Assembly: GCF_963678635.1 (NCBI RefSeq) | Contig: NC_087066.1 | Coordinates: 46,721,129 to 46,785,128, forward strand | Direction of reading: 5' to 3' | Source: Symsagittifera roscoffensis | Taxonomy: Eukaryota; Xenacoelomorpha; Acoela; Convolutidae | Length of the DNA: 64,000 nucleotides | Shown here: piece after piece, positions 33,361-45,433 of the stretch | Position numbering within the stretch: position 1 is the first letter of the stretch | Layout: every line of letters begins with the position of its first letter | The notes under the pieces: generated by a model | The model's database searches: none | Told to the model about the DNA's origin: nothing | What the model saw: the letters and a program-made list of their open reading frames with translations, nothing else | Program-made: the position numbers and the translations under genes

Positions 33361-36300
33361 CTTCATAGTTAGCATCATGGTTAGCATCATGGCGGCTCCT
33401 GGAAAAACATTGAACCAAATTGAACGAGACGTTTTTTTTTTCTGCATCTTCCAGCCAGACTTTTCACTTTATTTTGAGTTAAACATAATCAAAACTCAAG
33501 TATGCAAACAATAATTGTGTGCTACAAAATAATGAACTTAATTTCGCTGAAGGGAGGGGCTGGAATAAGCGGGAAAAGGCAGCAAATCACCACACTTCAT
33601 TTAAAAATAACGCAGTTTGAGCCATATTGCTAAGCCAAAAGATGGAGATGGCATTTGAAAAAACTTGAGTATTTAACGATCGATTGTCATGTTGATATAG
33701 CATCAAACTTGCTCTTGAGAAATGTTTATTTATTTTGTTATTACTGCATAAAAATCACTTGTTGTGTAAATTGATGTGCCAACTGAGAAATATCAAACCA
33801 AATTTGAAAAAAGGTTTTAACTGAGTCTGAAGAAGAGCTGCTTCATATCATTGAGCTATGTACTCAAATTCGTATAGGGAACCGAACCACATCGGAGTGG
33901 ATTTTGGCGGAGGGGTACTTTTCATTTTCCTTTTCAGTGATTCTAACTTTGTCCCTGTGCTTCTGTTTTACGACATCCGTTTTCGGCCGGAAAACCCTAA
34001 AAGTGTTTCTAAAAGCACCCGAGTTTTTTTCAAAGCCAGGTTCTGAACAGACCTGATTCAGACCTGCGCAGACCTGGATCAGATCTGACTCCCCCTGTTC
34101 AATATGTGATCGAGAATGAATCACCCATGTACCAAATCTGTTTTAATCTGAACCGCTCCAATCAGCTGTTTTCAGAGCACTATGAAAATATGTTCTAGGT
34201 TTTGTAAAAAAAAACTATAATTGAAATATTACATTTAATTACTTTAAGATTTCTCACGAGAGTACTTCAAAAACGAGTGAAACATAGAGCAGCATTGCGG
34301 ATTTGATAGTTTTCTGTTGGACTTTTTTCTCATTCGATCTTGATTTTTTTGGTAGCACTTCTTTTGATCTCTTCTGCTTCGAAGATGCTTATAGCAGCCC
34401 AGTTTTGACGGTCTAAAAAAATATATTGAACATTGTACAAAAAACATATTGAACGAACGAGTATATTGGTTACTCAAAGTTTAAACCCAAAAATTGCACA
34501 CAAGACCTGGCTGTAAATGTTTCATCTAGCACCTCTTCTTACATTTAAAAGATTATTGTTCTGACCCTTTAAAAAATGGGTTGGGGGGACTTTGTATTCG
34601 GGTGTGGTAATTTTTTTCCCTTTTTGTTTTCCATACAACACCAGGTACTAAAAATAACCATCGGAATGGGACGAGTGATATATCATGTAAGAGCCCTTTT
34701 GATGATGCTTCGTAAGACAACAAAAAAACTCGAAAGATTTTTTTTCTCATTGCTGAGAAAATTTGGTTTGAAATTTTTTGGTTTTTGGTCCAACTTCGAG
34801 ACAATAAGATGAGTGTGCAGGCTTTCAATTGCTTTTTCATGCCCAACATAAACCAAGAAAACTTTCATTTTACTTAACACCATTTTGTGAATCAAATTTT
34901 CAAAAGTTTCCAGTTTTTTTCTCCAAAAATTGTTTTACAATAGGCCTAGTTTACTATGATTATCTAAGTTACTAAGTTTGATTATTTTGATCAGGTTTTT
35001 TTTTGTCACCACACAGAAAAATTTTAACTAACTGGAAATTTAAAATTTGTTTTTTAAGACCATGGTCGCAACATTATATGCTACTTGCAAAGTAACCGAC
35101 TATTCTTGTTCGAAGTTATCCTGCTATTTGTACGTTTTCGTAAATTCCTATAAAAAAGAAAAATTTTGCGTTTATGAAAAAAAAATTCATCCCAAGATCA
35201 GTCATTGTGTCCAATCATATTCAGTTGCTAAAGACAAACATTTTAAGAAAAATTTGGGAAAAGTGTACAAAAACAAACAAAAAATGGGAAAAAATCGAAA
35301 TTTGGAAACAGTTGTAGTTTTCGAATTTCGAAGAAAAAACATATCAGGTTGAAGTTCTTGGAACTCAGCTTAAGAAAATTGGATCAAGAGGTAAATTTCT
35401 TTTTCCGCTCGGATATTTTTAAATATAACCGACTTTCGAAACTAGGCGTCCTTCACGTTTGTTCATGTCATATACGCATTTGTACTTGGAGATTCATTTT
35501 ATCTTTCAAAGTAGGTTGATTCGAATTGATTTTTAAAAATACCTAGAATTGCAAACGCATTCATAAAAACTTTAATATGCATGAATGCCCTTCTAAAGTT
35601 GTTAGAGCAACTCAAGACTTTTTTCATGGAAAAAAGCAATTAGCAAGACCTATTTAGGTGGAACTCACTTTTTTTAATCACTCAATTATCTATTTGGTTC
35701 ATTTTTTCATAATTTTGTTTCGTTTAGGTCCACGTTTTACATTACTAGCAGAGTCTGCACATAGCTAGCCAATTTCTCTTCATTGTAGAACTCACTTCGT
35801 TTCTCATACGAAACTAACTTATCCAGCTCTCCACTTATTATAATTTTGAGTGCAAAGACTAAAAAAGTGAAAATTTTATAATCCGAAAAATGATTTTAAT
35901 TCTAAGCTTTCAAAGCAGGCAAACATATTGCCCACCGATTGATTTTCTCAATTTCATTTACACTAAGCAGAAATAATTTTACTTTTAGCTGTTCTTAATA
36001 AAAAAATTAATATGCTTTTGTCAAAAACACCAAATCTACTTGATAGATAGTTGCAAAAGACAGTGTTTTTTATAAGTGGCCAATAAACTTAGTTACCTTT
36101 TGCATTTTCTGGGAGTTCCAGGGTTCCAAAAACAATCATAAGTAGAAGTAGATGACAATCATGACGGGTACGCTTCCAACTGTGAACACTGAGCATCGTT
36201 TCAATCGGGGTTGAGCGAGCCATCATTTCAATCAGCGAATGCTGATTTGAAATACACGGCTGAACAAATAACTGTTTTGAGTTATAATTACAAATGAATT

Positions 36301-36970
36301 GCTGTTAAAATAATTACCAAGAAGTCATTTGGTTTTTACTTTTTTGATGTATTGACAATTTTGATGTAATGAAAACGATTACCAAATTTCATTGATTGCT
36401 CGCCTGGTAATCCATTAATTGCTACTCAAAATGATTATGCCTCGATCGTTGTGACTCAAAATAGAAAGTACACAATTAAAAAAATTTACGCGATCTTGCG
36501 CACGCGACCCATGAAACCTGTTGCGATTGGGAGCCATCAAGCAGTCTCATCTTACCAAAATAAATTGTTATACCATCAATTCAAGAAGATATTTAAATCA
36601 GGCAGATGTTGCGATGATTTTTAATGTATGGTCGAGAATAAGTTCATTTCTGTAACTGGGTCATTAGTTTGTTCCGTTTTACATAAATTCTTTGATATTT
36701 AAGGAACAAATTGAAAGTTGAAGAAAAATCATAATCCAGAGAAAAGACCAATTCACGCGCAACATACCTTTTGTGTAGAATCGGAGTGCAGCCGAGCAAA
36801 ACACTTCAAAGCATAGCGAGGCAGCTATTGGCGTTTACAATGAGCAACACCTAAACCAAACTCATATTTAAACTAGTTTGGGTTTTTGCGCATTAAAATG
36901 TCCGTTTTTATTGTCCATGTTGAACAAAATTCACTGAAACAAAGTTTTAACATACCAAATCAAATTCCAA
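33361..36970. other. AT-rich interval without a supported gene
   Basis: Short frames exist (for example 35047-35352) but have the composition of translated AT-rich DNA. A small cluster of CAGACCTG words lies at 34044-34080. Nothing else was recognised. Confidence 0.4.
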
Positions 36971-36979
36971 GTTCAGTTC

Positions 36980-37603
36980 CCGTACCCAAAAAATTTCAGG
37001 TCTGAAAATTTCTTTTTCTTGGTTAATTCAGATCTGAAAAATCAATGATTCGGACTCAATTTTCGCAATTTTTGCTTTTATTAGCTTCTGATAGCTACTA
37101 GCAGGTACTCAGCATAGTCTCAACTAGGAGACTGCTGAAGAATGTTTCTCCAAACATGAGATATACATTGGAAACGCAAAAGTAGCGAATGAATATCAAA
37201 AATGTTACAGGTTTTCTAACAGTTTTTGAAAAAATTTTCACACAGTTGAACAAGAAGTTTATTTTGAAAAAAAAACTGTTTGTGAAAATCTTTGGAAGTT
37301 TTTCTGACCGCTAGTTAACTTAAACAGAATTGTGTATTGCAGAAACATCAAAAAAACTTCATTTTTTGCTCGAATTGCATAAATTATAATTAAGTAAAGA
37401 ATTTCTCAGATCTGATTTCAGACCCTAATTTTTGTTTTTCAAGGTTATTTCAGATCTGAAATTTTCCATTTCAGATCCAAATTTTAGATCTGAAATTTGT
37501 ACATTCTTGTCAAGATCTGAAACAAAAAATTTCAGATCTGAGAATGAATTTATGTAGGAAATAAAGAAATTCAGATCTTGCACAGAAAATCCCCTGGGTA
37601 CGG
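36980..37603. mobile_element. Putative foldback/MITE with CCGTACCCA ends
   Basis: The ends are CCGTACCCA at 36980-36988 and its complement TGGGTACGG at 37595-37603. The interior carries many copies of the palindrome TTTCAGATCTGAAA or parts of it (for example at 37030, 37400, 37450, 37480 and 37540). There is no ORF. Target-site duplication is not clear. Confidence 0.5.
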
Positions 37604-38687
37604 TTTCAAAGGCTTATCAAATTAATTCGGCTTTGAGAAGGCCAGGTTTTCTAGCAAACCTGAGTCTTGTAAAGCTTTCAAGATGATTAATTCGATTTTT
37701 CCGTTGTGATGTTTAACGTTGCATGAACAATTTTCTTTACACTGAAAATTCGATAGCGAAATAACTCTGTTCAAAAACGTAGACCAGATGAGTTAGTTTA
37801 TTGTTTTCAGAACCAAAATTAACTGTTAGGTTTCTGAAAGTGATGAAAACTGGATAGCTCTGAGGAAAGCTTCAATAAAGGTAGCTGTGATCTTTTAACA
37901 GAGGGTAAATCTTATCATTGCAAATGAGGTTATGTGAAATTGTCCTTAAATTTTGAGTCAGACGTTTTCCAAATTGTAGAACTATAGCAATTTAGAAAGG
38001 GAAAACCTGAATTTGCTATGATTTTTGTCCACTAATGTTTGTAGAAAGTTGACATGAAACCAAAACAGTAAAACTAACGGATGATACGTACGCTTTAAAG
38101 AATTTACCAATAATTCGAGTGAATGTCTTTGTTGATGTAAGTCCTGTTTTAGAAAAATTAGAATGTGAAAATTAGAATGTTGCTCAGCTTTCCTGAATTT
38201 TTTATTAAAAAAACATTACACTATGCACATAGGTTTAAACCGGAATAAAACATCATGGCAACAAGTCACGCTAATTAAAGTATTTTGGAGTACGTTACTA
38301 TGGATACAGTTGTATAACTTTCAACAAGTTCCATGAAATTTGTAGTCAATTCGCAAAACATTAATTTCCCCGTTTTTCAGTCAAAAGGGGGATCATTTTT
38401 TTGATCAGGTTCACAAATCTCGAGAAGGAGGTGGACACCGAAAACGAGACACAAATAATGATTATAAAGATGCCTAGCCAATAAATAGTCCCCCCTTATT
38501 AATGCTACACCAACAAACATAAAATAATTTAAAAACTTTTTTTCTTTTAATCGAGCCACGTCGCTTAACCCCCGAATTATGTCTGTCAGAAAGGTGAAAT
38601 AAAATTTAATGTAGCTTTTAGTGTTTTGACATTTCTGTCAAATGTTTTCTTCTGCTGACATTTCAACTTAAACAATTGAAAATGAGA
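37604..38687. other. AT-rich interval, nothing recognised
   Basis: No coding or repeat structure could be supported. Confidence 0.35.
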
Positions 38688-40421
38688 CAAGACTGCTCGT
38701 ATCAGGGCGAAGCCTTGAAAGTTCCGACTGCTTTTTCAGGTTTATGGAGCAGTAGTAACAAAAAACTAAATGTAAAAAAAAATAAAATGAAAAATTTTTT
38801 TTTGTAAAAGCTGAAGTTTTTTTTATGAAATCATGATAAAGTACAAAAGAATAGATGTCGCTTATTGTAACACATCAATTATGGAAAATAAGCGTCTTCC
38901 AACCAATTTGGAACGATTTCTAAGACGGATTAAATCTCTGCTTACGCGTTAATAGCGCGAAAAACATCGCGCGCTAATTGACCAAAATGACAATCTTTAA
39001 ACCCCCATAACTTAACGAAAAATGATCACAGGTGAAAATTCTTTTCACATTACAGCTCAAGGCAACAATACCATTTGAATGATCTAAAACAATTCCGTCA
39101 AAAATCGCTAGTTAAAATGTCGAAATTTGTCTGAAGAAAAAAACCTACCCCGAGCACAAATATTCCGTTACTTTCGTATCGAAAGTCGGAATAACAAGTT
39201 TTTGTAAACACCCAAGGGGATACAAAGCATGTAATCAATATTTGCAACCAATGGAATTTCAGGAACAGTTTTAGCGAAAACAGTTCGGTCTTTAACGCCA
39301 ACTACGTTGAAAAACTATTTTCCGACATTTAAGTTTTTGGCCATCTCGACAATTTTTTCGTTTACTTTCGCTGTTTGTTACTCGAAAATCTGTGTGAATG
39401 GATAGTAGCTATGAGACTTCGCAATAATTATACTTCTCCGCGGTACAGATATTACAACCATTATAATTCACTACAAGACTGCTCGTATCAGGGCAAAGCC
39501 CTGAATGTTCCAACTGCCTTTTAAGGTTTATGGAGCATTAATAACCTACAAAAAACAAAAATAAAATGAAAATTTTTTTTCTCTAAAATTTGATTTTTTT
39601 AAATGAAAAATATCCCCCCACACGCCATGTAAGGAACAAAAGGATAGATTTTGCTCCTTGTAACAGTTCAATTAAGGCAAATAAGCTTCTTTCAACCAAT
39701 TTGGAACGATTTCTAAGACGGATTAAATCTCCGCTTCCGCGTTCATAGCGCGAATTATATCGCGCGTTAATTGTGCCCAATTGGCCAAGATCTTTAAACC
39801 CCCATAACTTTACGAAAAATGATCACAGGCGAAATATCCTTTCAAATTTCAGCTCAGGACAACAATACCTTTTGAATGATATAAAAAAAATTGCTTCAAA
39901 AATGGCTAGTTAAAAAGTCGAAATTTGTCTGAAGAAAAACAAGACTGCTCGTATCAGGGCGAAGCCCTGAGTGTTCCAACTGCTTTTTAAGGTTTATGGA
40001 GCAGTAATTACATTAAAAAATTAAATGTAATAAGACAAAATGAAAAAAAAAGAATTCTAAAGTTTGAATATTTTTTATGAAAATCATCCCCCCACACGCC
40101 GTATAAAGTACAATAGGATAGATTTTGCTCCTTGTAATAAATCAATTATGGCAAATAAGCTTCTTTGAACCAATTTGGAACAATTTCTAAGACGGATTAA
40201 CTCTCCGCTTACGCGTTATTAGTGCGAAATATATCGCGCGTTAATTGTCCCAAAATGGCCAAAATGGCAATCTTTAAACCCCCATAACTTTACGAAAAAT
40301 GATCACAGGTGAAACTTCTTTTAACATTTAAGCTCAAGGCAACAATACCATTTGAATGATGTAAAAAAATTCCGTCAAAAATGTCTAGTTAAAAAGTCGA
40401 AATTTGTCTGAAGAAAAAAAA
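38688..40421. repeat. Three copies of a CAAGACTGCTCGTATCAGGG repeat
   Basis: Units start at about 38688, 39474 and 39940. Each runs CAAGACTGCTCGTATCAGGG, a TTTATGGAGCAGTA block, then TTGGAACGATTTCTAAGACG, and a CpG-rich inverted piece like GCGCGAAAAACATCGCGCGC. Unit 1 is longer and includes one copy of the 54 bp hairpin repeat at about 39150-39205. It looks like a non-autonomous dispersed repeat present in tandem. Confidence 0.65.
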
Positions 40422-40590
40422 CCCACCCCGAGCACAAAAATTCCGTTACTTTCGTATCGAAAGTCGGAACAAAAACCCACCCGGAGCACAAATATTCCGT
40501 TACTTTCGTATCGAAAGTCGGAACAAAAATCCACCGAAAGAACAAATATTCCGTTACTTTCGTATCGAAAGTCGGAACAATAACCCTTGC
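40422..40590. repeat. 54 bp tandem repeat containing a hairpin
   Basis: Three units each contain ACTTTCGTATCGAAAGT, a 7 bp stem with a three-base loop (first at 40448-40464). Period 54 gives an 18-residue peptide repeat on the minus strand (CSDFRYESNGIFVL), regarded as a by-product. Confidence 0.75.
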
Positions 40591-40741
40591 AGGAATAATT
40601 TTTGCAGGAATAACGGCTAAAATGGCAATGCACTTAAATTATATCCTATAATCGTTTATGACCTTAACTTGATCTAACTCGGCTGCCATATGGTTGACAA
40701 TTAACTCGCCATGAGGTTTTGTTGACTCACTAAAGAGAGCG

Positions 40742-41160
40742 GCCAGGGCTCTTTTTCAGTCCCCCCTTTCAAATTCAGTTTTGAAAAGTCTACTTAACGT
40801 TGTCATAATGCAATGAAATGTGCCGTCTGAATGAAATTAGAACTTTTGATTCCAACTTGGCAAAAAGTACCAACTACAAATCAGACCAAAACAGAGAACA
40901 TAATAAATCTTGTTATTTCAACTGACGGTGTTTGTGTCTCTGACTGCAGTACAAATTGCGAACTCTGGCAAGTATGGCTATCTATTGCGCATTTACCTCC
41001 CAAATTGTTTAGCCGTAACAATTTCGTTCTGGCCGCGGCTCTTTTCCAGTCCCCCCTTAAAAATACAGAATTAGTATTTTATGTTTGTTTTACGTGTTAT
41101 TACGGCTAAATGCGTTGCGTGATGTTACGCTGTAACGTATTTCATTCAGACCCCCCCCAC
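40742..41160. repeat. Paired GGCTCTTTTTCAGTCCCCCC-type repeat
   Basis: GCGGCCAGGGCTCTTTTTCA with GTCCCCCC at 40739-40769 and a similar word at about 41031-41056 flank an AT-rich segment with a weak open frame at 40831-41109. A C-rich tract lies at 41150. Likely a dispersed repeat; the gene content is doubtful. Confidence 0.4.
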
Positions 41161-41257
41161 CTCGTAGGAGCATCAATTTTTTGATGTAATGAGTGGGTTA
41201 ACTATGAAGACCAAATATGTTTGTCATGGCCCGATTAGTCCGCATGCCAATTTTTTT

Positions 41258-42663
41258 CTTAATTGGTTGGTGGGAACAGTAATTTACTTGTAAAAAAATT
41301 GCATGTGGGGGAACGGGGAGGAAAAAGAGCCCCAATTTTTATTGAATATTTCTGCGAGGTCATAACCAAACAAAAAGACACAGAGATGACCTCCCCTGTT
41401 ACATGCGTATCTAATCTGGAGCTCATTTGAAAGCTTCTTTTTATATCTTGAGTGAAGGCATAATTTGAAGGTAAAAAGTTTCCATCAATCAAACTATGCA
41501 CTAATTGATGAAGATCCGGAGCTCCTTCATCAGACAGGTTGTTTCTTAAACAAAAACTCTTCATAGCAAGAACGGTATTATAAAACCCTGCGTTTAGTTT
41601 GGGATTGATCTTTAAAGACTGGGCAAACATCGCTAGTAGCAAATTTGGGAAGGCAAGTTCCAAATTGTTTGTGTTTATCACCGAGAATGTTAAATTTGGT
41701 AGAGGTAGTTCAAATTCATTCGAATTGGAGATTACATACGCAACTGCTGAGGTTCAAAAGCTGCTGGTTGGAAACTTTCTTGAAAACTATCTTTTGGCAG
41801 CGTTTTGAGATTTTCCATCAAATGTGGAAACTCAGGAATAACACTGCGCAGATTGCCGCTGATCAGACTCGAAAAAAGCCCATTTTGGATCTAATTTCAA
41901 TGATCAATTATTGAAACGCTTTGCAGACGAAGTCGATGCATAGGGGTTCAAAAAACCAAACATCGTGTAGGTTACAAATTTCTTTGCAACATCTTTGATA
42001 CAATCCTTAAGCACAAAATGGAACTGCTCAAAGACTAAGTTAGACATCAATTGGTTAAGAAAATTCGTTTGGTCATTAAAGTAAAAACATTTCCATTTCA
42101 ACTTGCTCGGTGAGTTCTGTTTTCCTGCAACATGTTACTCATTTGCAATCATGTTCATCTAAAAAGAGGTAGCTGTATTTTACACGAATTTCATCGCTTG
42201 GATTTTCTTTTTTTAATAGTTTTGATTGGAAAAATACTTTTTGAAGAAAATGTAAAACTTAACTTACATTTTGGGTCGCGACCAGAGTTTATGAATCTAA
42301 CTGGACCCAGCATTAGATTTACTATTCAATTAATGATTTTTTTCAAACATAGAGAGCGATGAAATGGAGGAATGTTTTGAACAGAAAACCGACTCCTAAA
42401 TGCTGGTTGCCAGAATAAACAACTAGATAACCACCATAAGTGTCGTGAACTATTTCAAATGTTCCTTCAAGTTACTTAACCGGATTACGACTAAAGGAAT
42501 AACAGTTTCCCCAGTTTTCATCATTTTTGCATTGTTCTTCAAAGATCCCCGTTGATTGCAACTGTATAATTCTTTCTGCCTTGAGATTTTCATATTCCAC
42601 GTGCTTTACTGCTTGGCCGTCAAATTGAGCTGAAATTGTCCAGTCAACTGCTTTTGATAACAT
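41258..42663 (-). pseudogene. Decayed coding unit of unknown function
   Basis: Several minus-strand pieces look like protein but lie in different frames. At 42663-42345, MLSKAVDWTISAQFDGQAVK continues through one TAA into EIVHDTYGGYLVVYSGNQHL. At 42101-41904 there is NQLMSNLVFEQFHFVLKDC and VTYTMFGFLNPYAS. Near 41830-41750 lies ENLKTLPKDSFQESFQ. From 41750 to 41259 there is YVISNSNEFELPLPNL, LLAMFAQSLKINPKLNAGF and DLHQLVHSLIDGNFLP. The order is consistent with one gene broken by frameshifts, or with a multi-exon gene. No family is recognised. Confidence 0.45.
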
Positions 42664-42999
42664 TATTTTTTATAAAAAATGATTGCTGGGAAACTCTATT
42701 CAGACAATTGAAACATTTTAAGACCAATTTCACTAGAAAAAAAAAAACTAGAATTTGGAGAACTTTTGAAGCAAAAACCATTAAAATACAGGTGAATGGG
42801 CAAGTATCACAGGAGTTTCCGATTATAGTCTTGAAAAAATATTTCTTCTTCGTGATGTGCTAAAAACGATCTGAACAAAAACTAGAACTAAGCAATGTAA
42901 AAAAATTTATATATAAATATATGCATCTCCGATTGTTAATTTTCAACGACGCGTAACTGGTAGACTACGATTTGCTACTGACCAACGCACATAATAGGA

Positions 43000-43239
43000 G
43001 TCCAAACATTGCCCTGGATAGGCTTATAACTTGGTGTCTACATAATCTTGGATTCCAGAGACAACTGTTTCAAAATAGGCCAAAATGTAAGTGATTTCCA
43101 CTAACAAAGCCTTCTTGGGTTCCGCGTACAAATAACTGTAACGTAATTTTTGTCGGCATATTTGAATGGTTCTGCAGCAAAAATAGCTAGTTTTCTGGAT
43201 TCCGCTTTAAACTGATTTAACAAATGTAACCTAGTTTCT
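43000..43239. repeat. Inverted copy of the GGAATCCG repeat at the element breakpoint
   Basis: GGGTTCCGCGTACAAATAAC followed by TTTTTGTCGGCATATTTG matches the complement of 27180-27235. It ends just before integrase coding begins at 43240, so the retroelement is truncated against this repeat. Confidence 0.5.
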
Positions 43240-44176
43240 ATGCTAAGGGTTCATTGCTCACGATACATGGACGACTGGGATAAGCACTTGCCGCAGGTAA
43301 TGGGCGCGTACAATAGTACCGAACACTCAACTACGGGAATCAGCCCACACATGATGTTAACAGGCCACGAGAAATCCCTCCCTATAGTGTTTTTTTATCC
43401 GGAGTACGAGGGAAGGAGAACAGCACCGCAAACATACGTGCGTGATGTGATCAGGAGGCAACAAAAACTGAATGATCTGTGCCGCAGGGCCAAATCAGGC
43501 AGAAGAGGAGATTCCATAAGCGGACCGCTGACGTCAAAGCTTACTCAGTAGGGGACTGTCTCTGGGTGTTCCACGAGGTAGTTTCCCCAAAATGAACCAA
43601 GAAATTGCTGAAAATATGGCGCGGTCCATTTCAAAAAACTGAAGTGCACCAGGGTGGTCACTTTTACCGATTGAGCAACGGGTGCGCAGCTCATTACGAG
43701 AACATCAAACCGCTCAATGCCTCATCGGAAGACTGGTGCATCCTGGCTGACATGCATGAGGATGACTACTTGATAGTGGACCCCGCCTGTGAAGTGAACG
43801 AGAGAGGTAGACGTGACAAGATCGACGGAATTGAGGTGATGGATGACTGTGATTTGCCACTGGACCTAGAACTGGAACTAAGTGAGCAAATAGAGGTTGA
43901 TGATGAAACTCTAGCATGTGTCGAAGAGGACTGGGACTGCCCAGAGCAGACCGAGTTGACAAAGGAGTAGAACCTGACTTTCCCTTGACCATGGAGACGC
44001 GAAAGAATAGGAGGGGAAGGAACAAGAAGAAATACAATTCGTAAGGTGAAGATTTTGTCGTATACAGAATTGTATTGGACGACGTGGCGGACTCAATAGT
44101 GGGTTTGGACGAAGTAGTGCTATCAAAGGACATCGACTTGATTGATGATACGGAGACAGACGGAAACGACGATTGA
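43240..44176 (+). pseudogene. Gypsy-like integrase, C-terminal part
   Basis: Coding starts abruptly inside the integrase core with LRVHCSRYMDDWDKHLPQ, then MGAYNSTEHSTTGISPHMM, a typical Ty3/Gypsy integrase signature. The first catalytic residues lie upstream of the break and are absent. After a frameshift near 43550 comes the C-terminal beta-barrel-like domain (KIWRGPFQKTEVHQGGHF, CAAHYENIKPL) and a long acidic tail (VDDETLACVEEDW). After another frameshift near 43970 and one TAA, the tail ends with GEDFVVYRIVLDDV and a stop near 44176. Integrase would insert element DNA into the host; this copy cannot. Gag, protease, RT and RNase H are missing upstream. Confidence 0.85.
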
Positions 44177-44192
44177 TCGGAACTGGAAATGA

Positions 44193-44494
44193 TGTTCCAA
44201 CCTGATTATTCAGGATGTCGATCAGACCAGCATCAAATACATCAATCACGACAACTTTGAGTCAAACTGGTTCACTCCAGATGGCCCCTTGCGTGTTCCC
44301 GAGTCAAACCTCGGTCTGCTCGATCCTGCGCAATCAACGGCGACGTCGATGGAGTGGGGGTAGGACTTACCCGAATCAAAAGTCTTATGATCAAAACATT
44401 AAAATGGGCAAAGGAAACAGGGAAACTGGAAACGGAGGGCAAAAACCTTAAAAACCGCCTTTTGGACGAATTTATGAGTCATATTTTGACCTAG
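44193..44494 (+). pseudogene. ORF between integrase and macrodomain, broken
   Basis: Frame 44193-44361 reads VDQTSIKYINHDNFESNW and PDGPLRVPESNLGLLDP, then a TAG. A shift of one base continues with LTRIKSLMIKTLKWAKETG and KNRLLDEFMSHILT to TAG at 44492. Composition is clearly protein-like. It could be the N-terminal part of the macrodomain ORF that follows. No family is recognised. Confidence 0.5.
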
Positions 44495-44505
44495 CGAATC
44501 ACTTC

Positions 44506-44852
44506 TTGGACAGAACTGTTGTGACAGACAGTGATTTTGTACTCACGGAACGCACGTGCGCTATAGCGATAACTGCGGATGTAAGTTTTAAAGCAACATT
44601 AGCGGCCGATTTCAAAAAAGAGTTTAAGAACATCGATTTTTTGTGGAAACAGAGCCCTGGTGTAGGAAGGATGATAGCGCTTTCCCTGTTCATCAGAAAA
44701 ACCGGGAAAAAACTTGTGTTTTTTGGCAACTAAGGCCACTTATTGTAAACCCCGAGAGTTAAGTTATGGCGCCAACGCAACTCAGGGATTTTCTACTTGA
44801 GAGAGGAATGACATCCCTCTTCTTGCAGGTCTATGATCCCAATAGAGGATAG
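44506..44852 (+). pseudogene. Macrodomain-like ORF (TARG1/OARD1 type) of the retroelement
   Basis: Frame 44506-44733 reads VTDSDFVLTERTCAIAITAD, then FKATLAADFKKEFKNI and WKQSPGVGRMIALSLF. This follows the order of the OARD1/TARG1 macrodomain: a loop with an Ala-Ile-Ala/His strand, the phosphate-binding region with alternating small residues and Ala-x-x-Phe, then Gly-x-Val/Gly before the next strand. A second frame (44760-44852) supplies LRDFLLERGMTSLFLQVYDP, which fits the helix and strand before the catalytic loop of the family. The Gly-rich catalytic loop itself is not recognisable. Macrodomains of this class bind ADP-ribose and can remove it from proteins. The call is from motif memory, not a search. 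Confidence 0.55.
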
Positions 44853-45433
44853 CTACATCCAAGATAGCTATATGCTCCAGTGCATGTGATTTTTTTGGAA
44901 ACGGACATAGAAGTCTACTTGCATAAGAAGTTTTGCCTGAGCATATGCTAGAGCTATGATTAGTGTGAAGAGGGCTTATGTTAGGATTAAGAGTCCTCTA
45001 CTAGGTTTACTTTTTAAATATTAGGATGTAGGTTTCAGGATAGGGATCGAGTATTAGGTTTTTTTTTTATGGCAGTGCTGATTCGTGATTTTGATATTTT
45101 GTGTTATTGTGTGGCTATGATTAAGTAATGATAATTTTATTGTGATCTGGATTGCTCCAGGTGGAAAAAATGACAGTATGTGATCATTTTAAACTGACAT
45201 AGTTGGAGGTGGAAGATACACCTCGGTGCTAAATTTTAAAATAAAACGAAGAAAAAAATTTTAACTGACTGTTTTTAAAAGATATGAATGATGTCTTAAC
45301 GTGCAGATAAAATAGCTTGTATAATGGTTCTAAGTTGTGTCATGTCTTTTAAATTGTGATTGATCGGATATTTGTTTATTGAAGTTTTTGAAATTCAATT
45401 GAATATTGAAGAGACAAATCCACACGAAAGAGA
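44853..45433. other. Non-coding spacer within the element
   Basis: This is about 580 bases of AT-rich sequence with no frame. It separates the macrodomain ORF from the large third ORF and could hold a promoter or splice acceptor for it. No specific signal was identified. Confidence 0.4.

Noticed and set aside
38688-40590. Regularly spaced direct repeats considered as a CRISPR array
   Set aside because: Units are 54 or several hundred bases with no spacers of uniform length and no cas genes, in a eukaryotic context.
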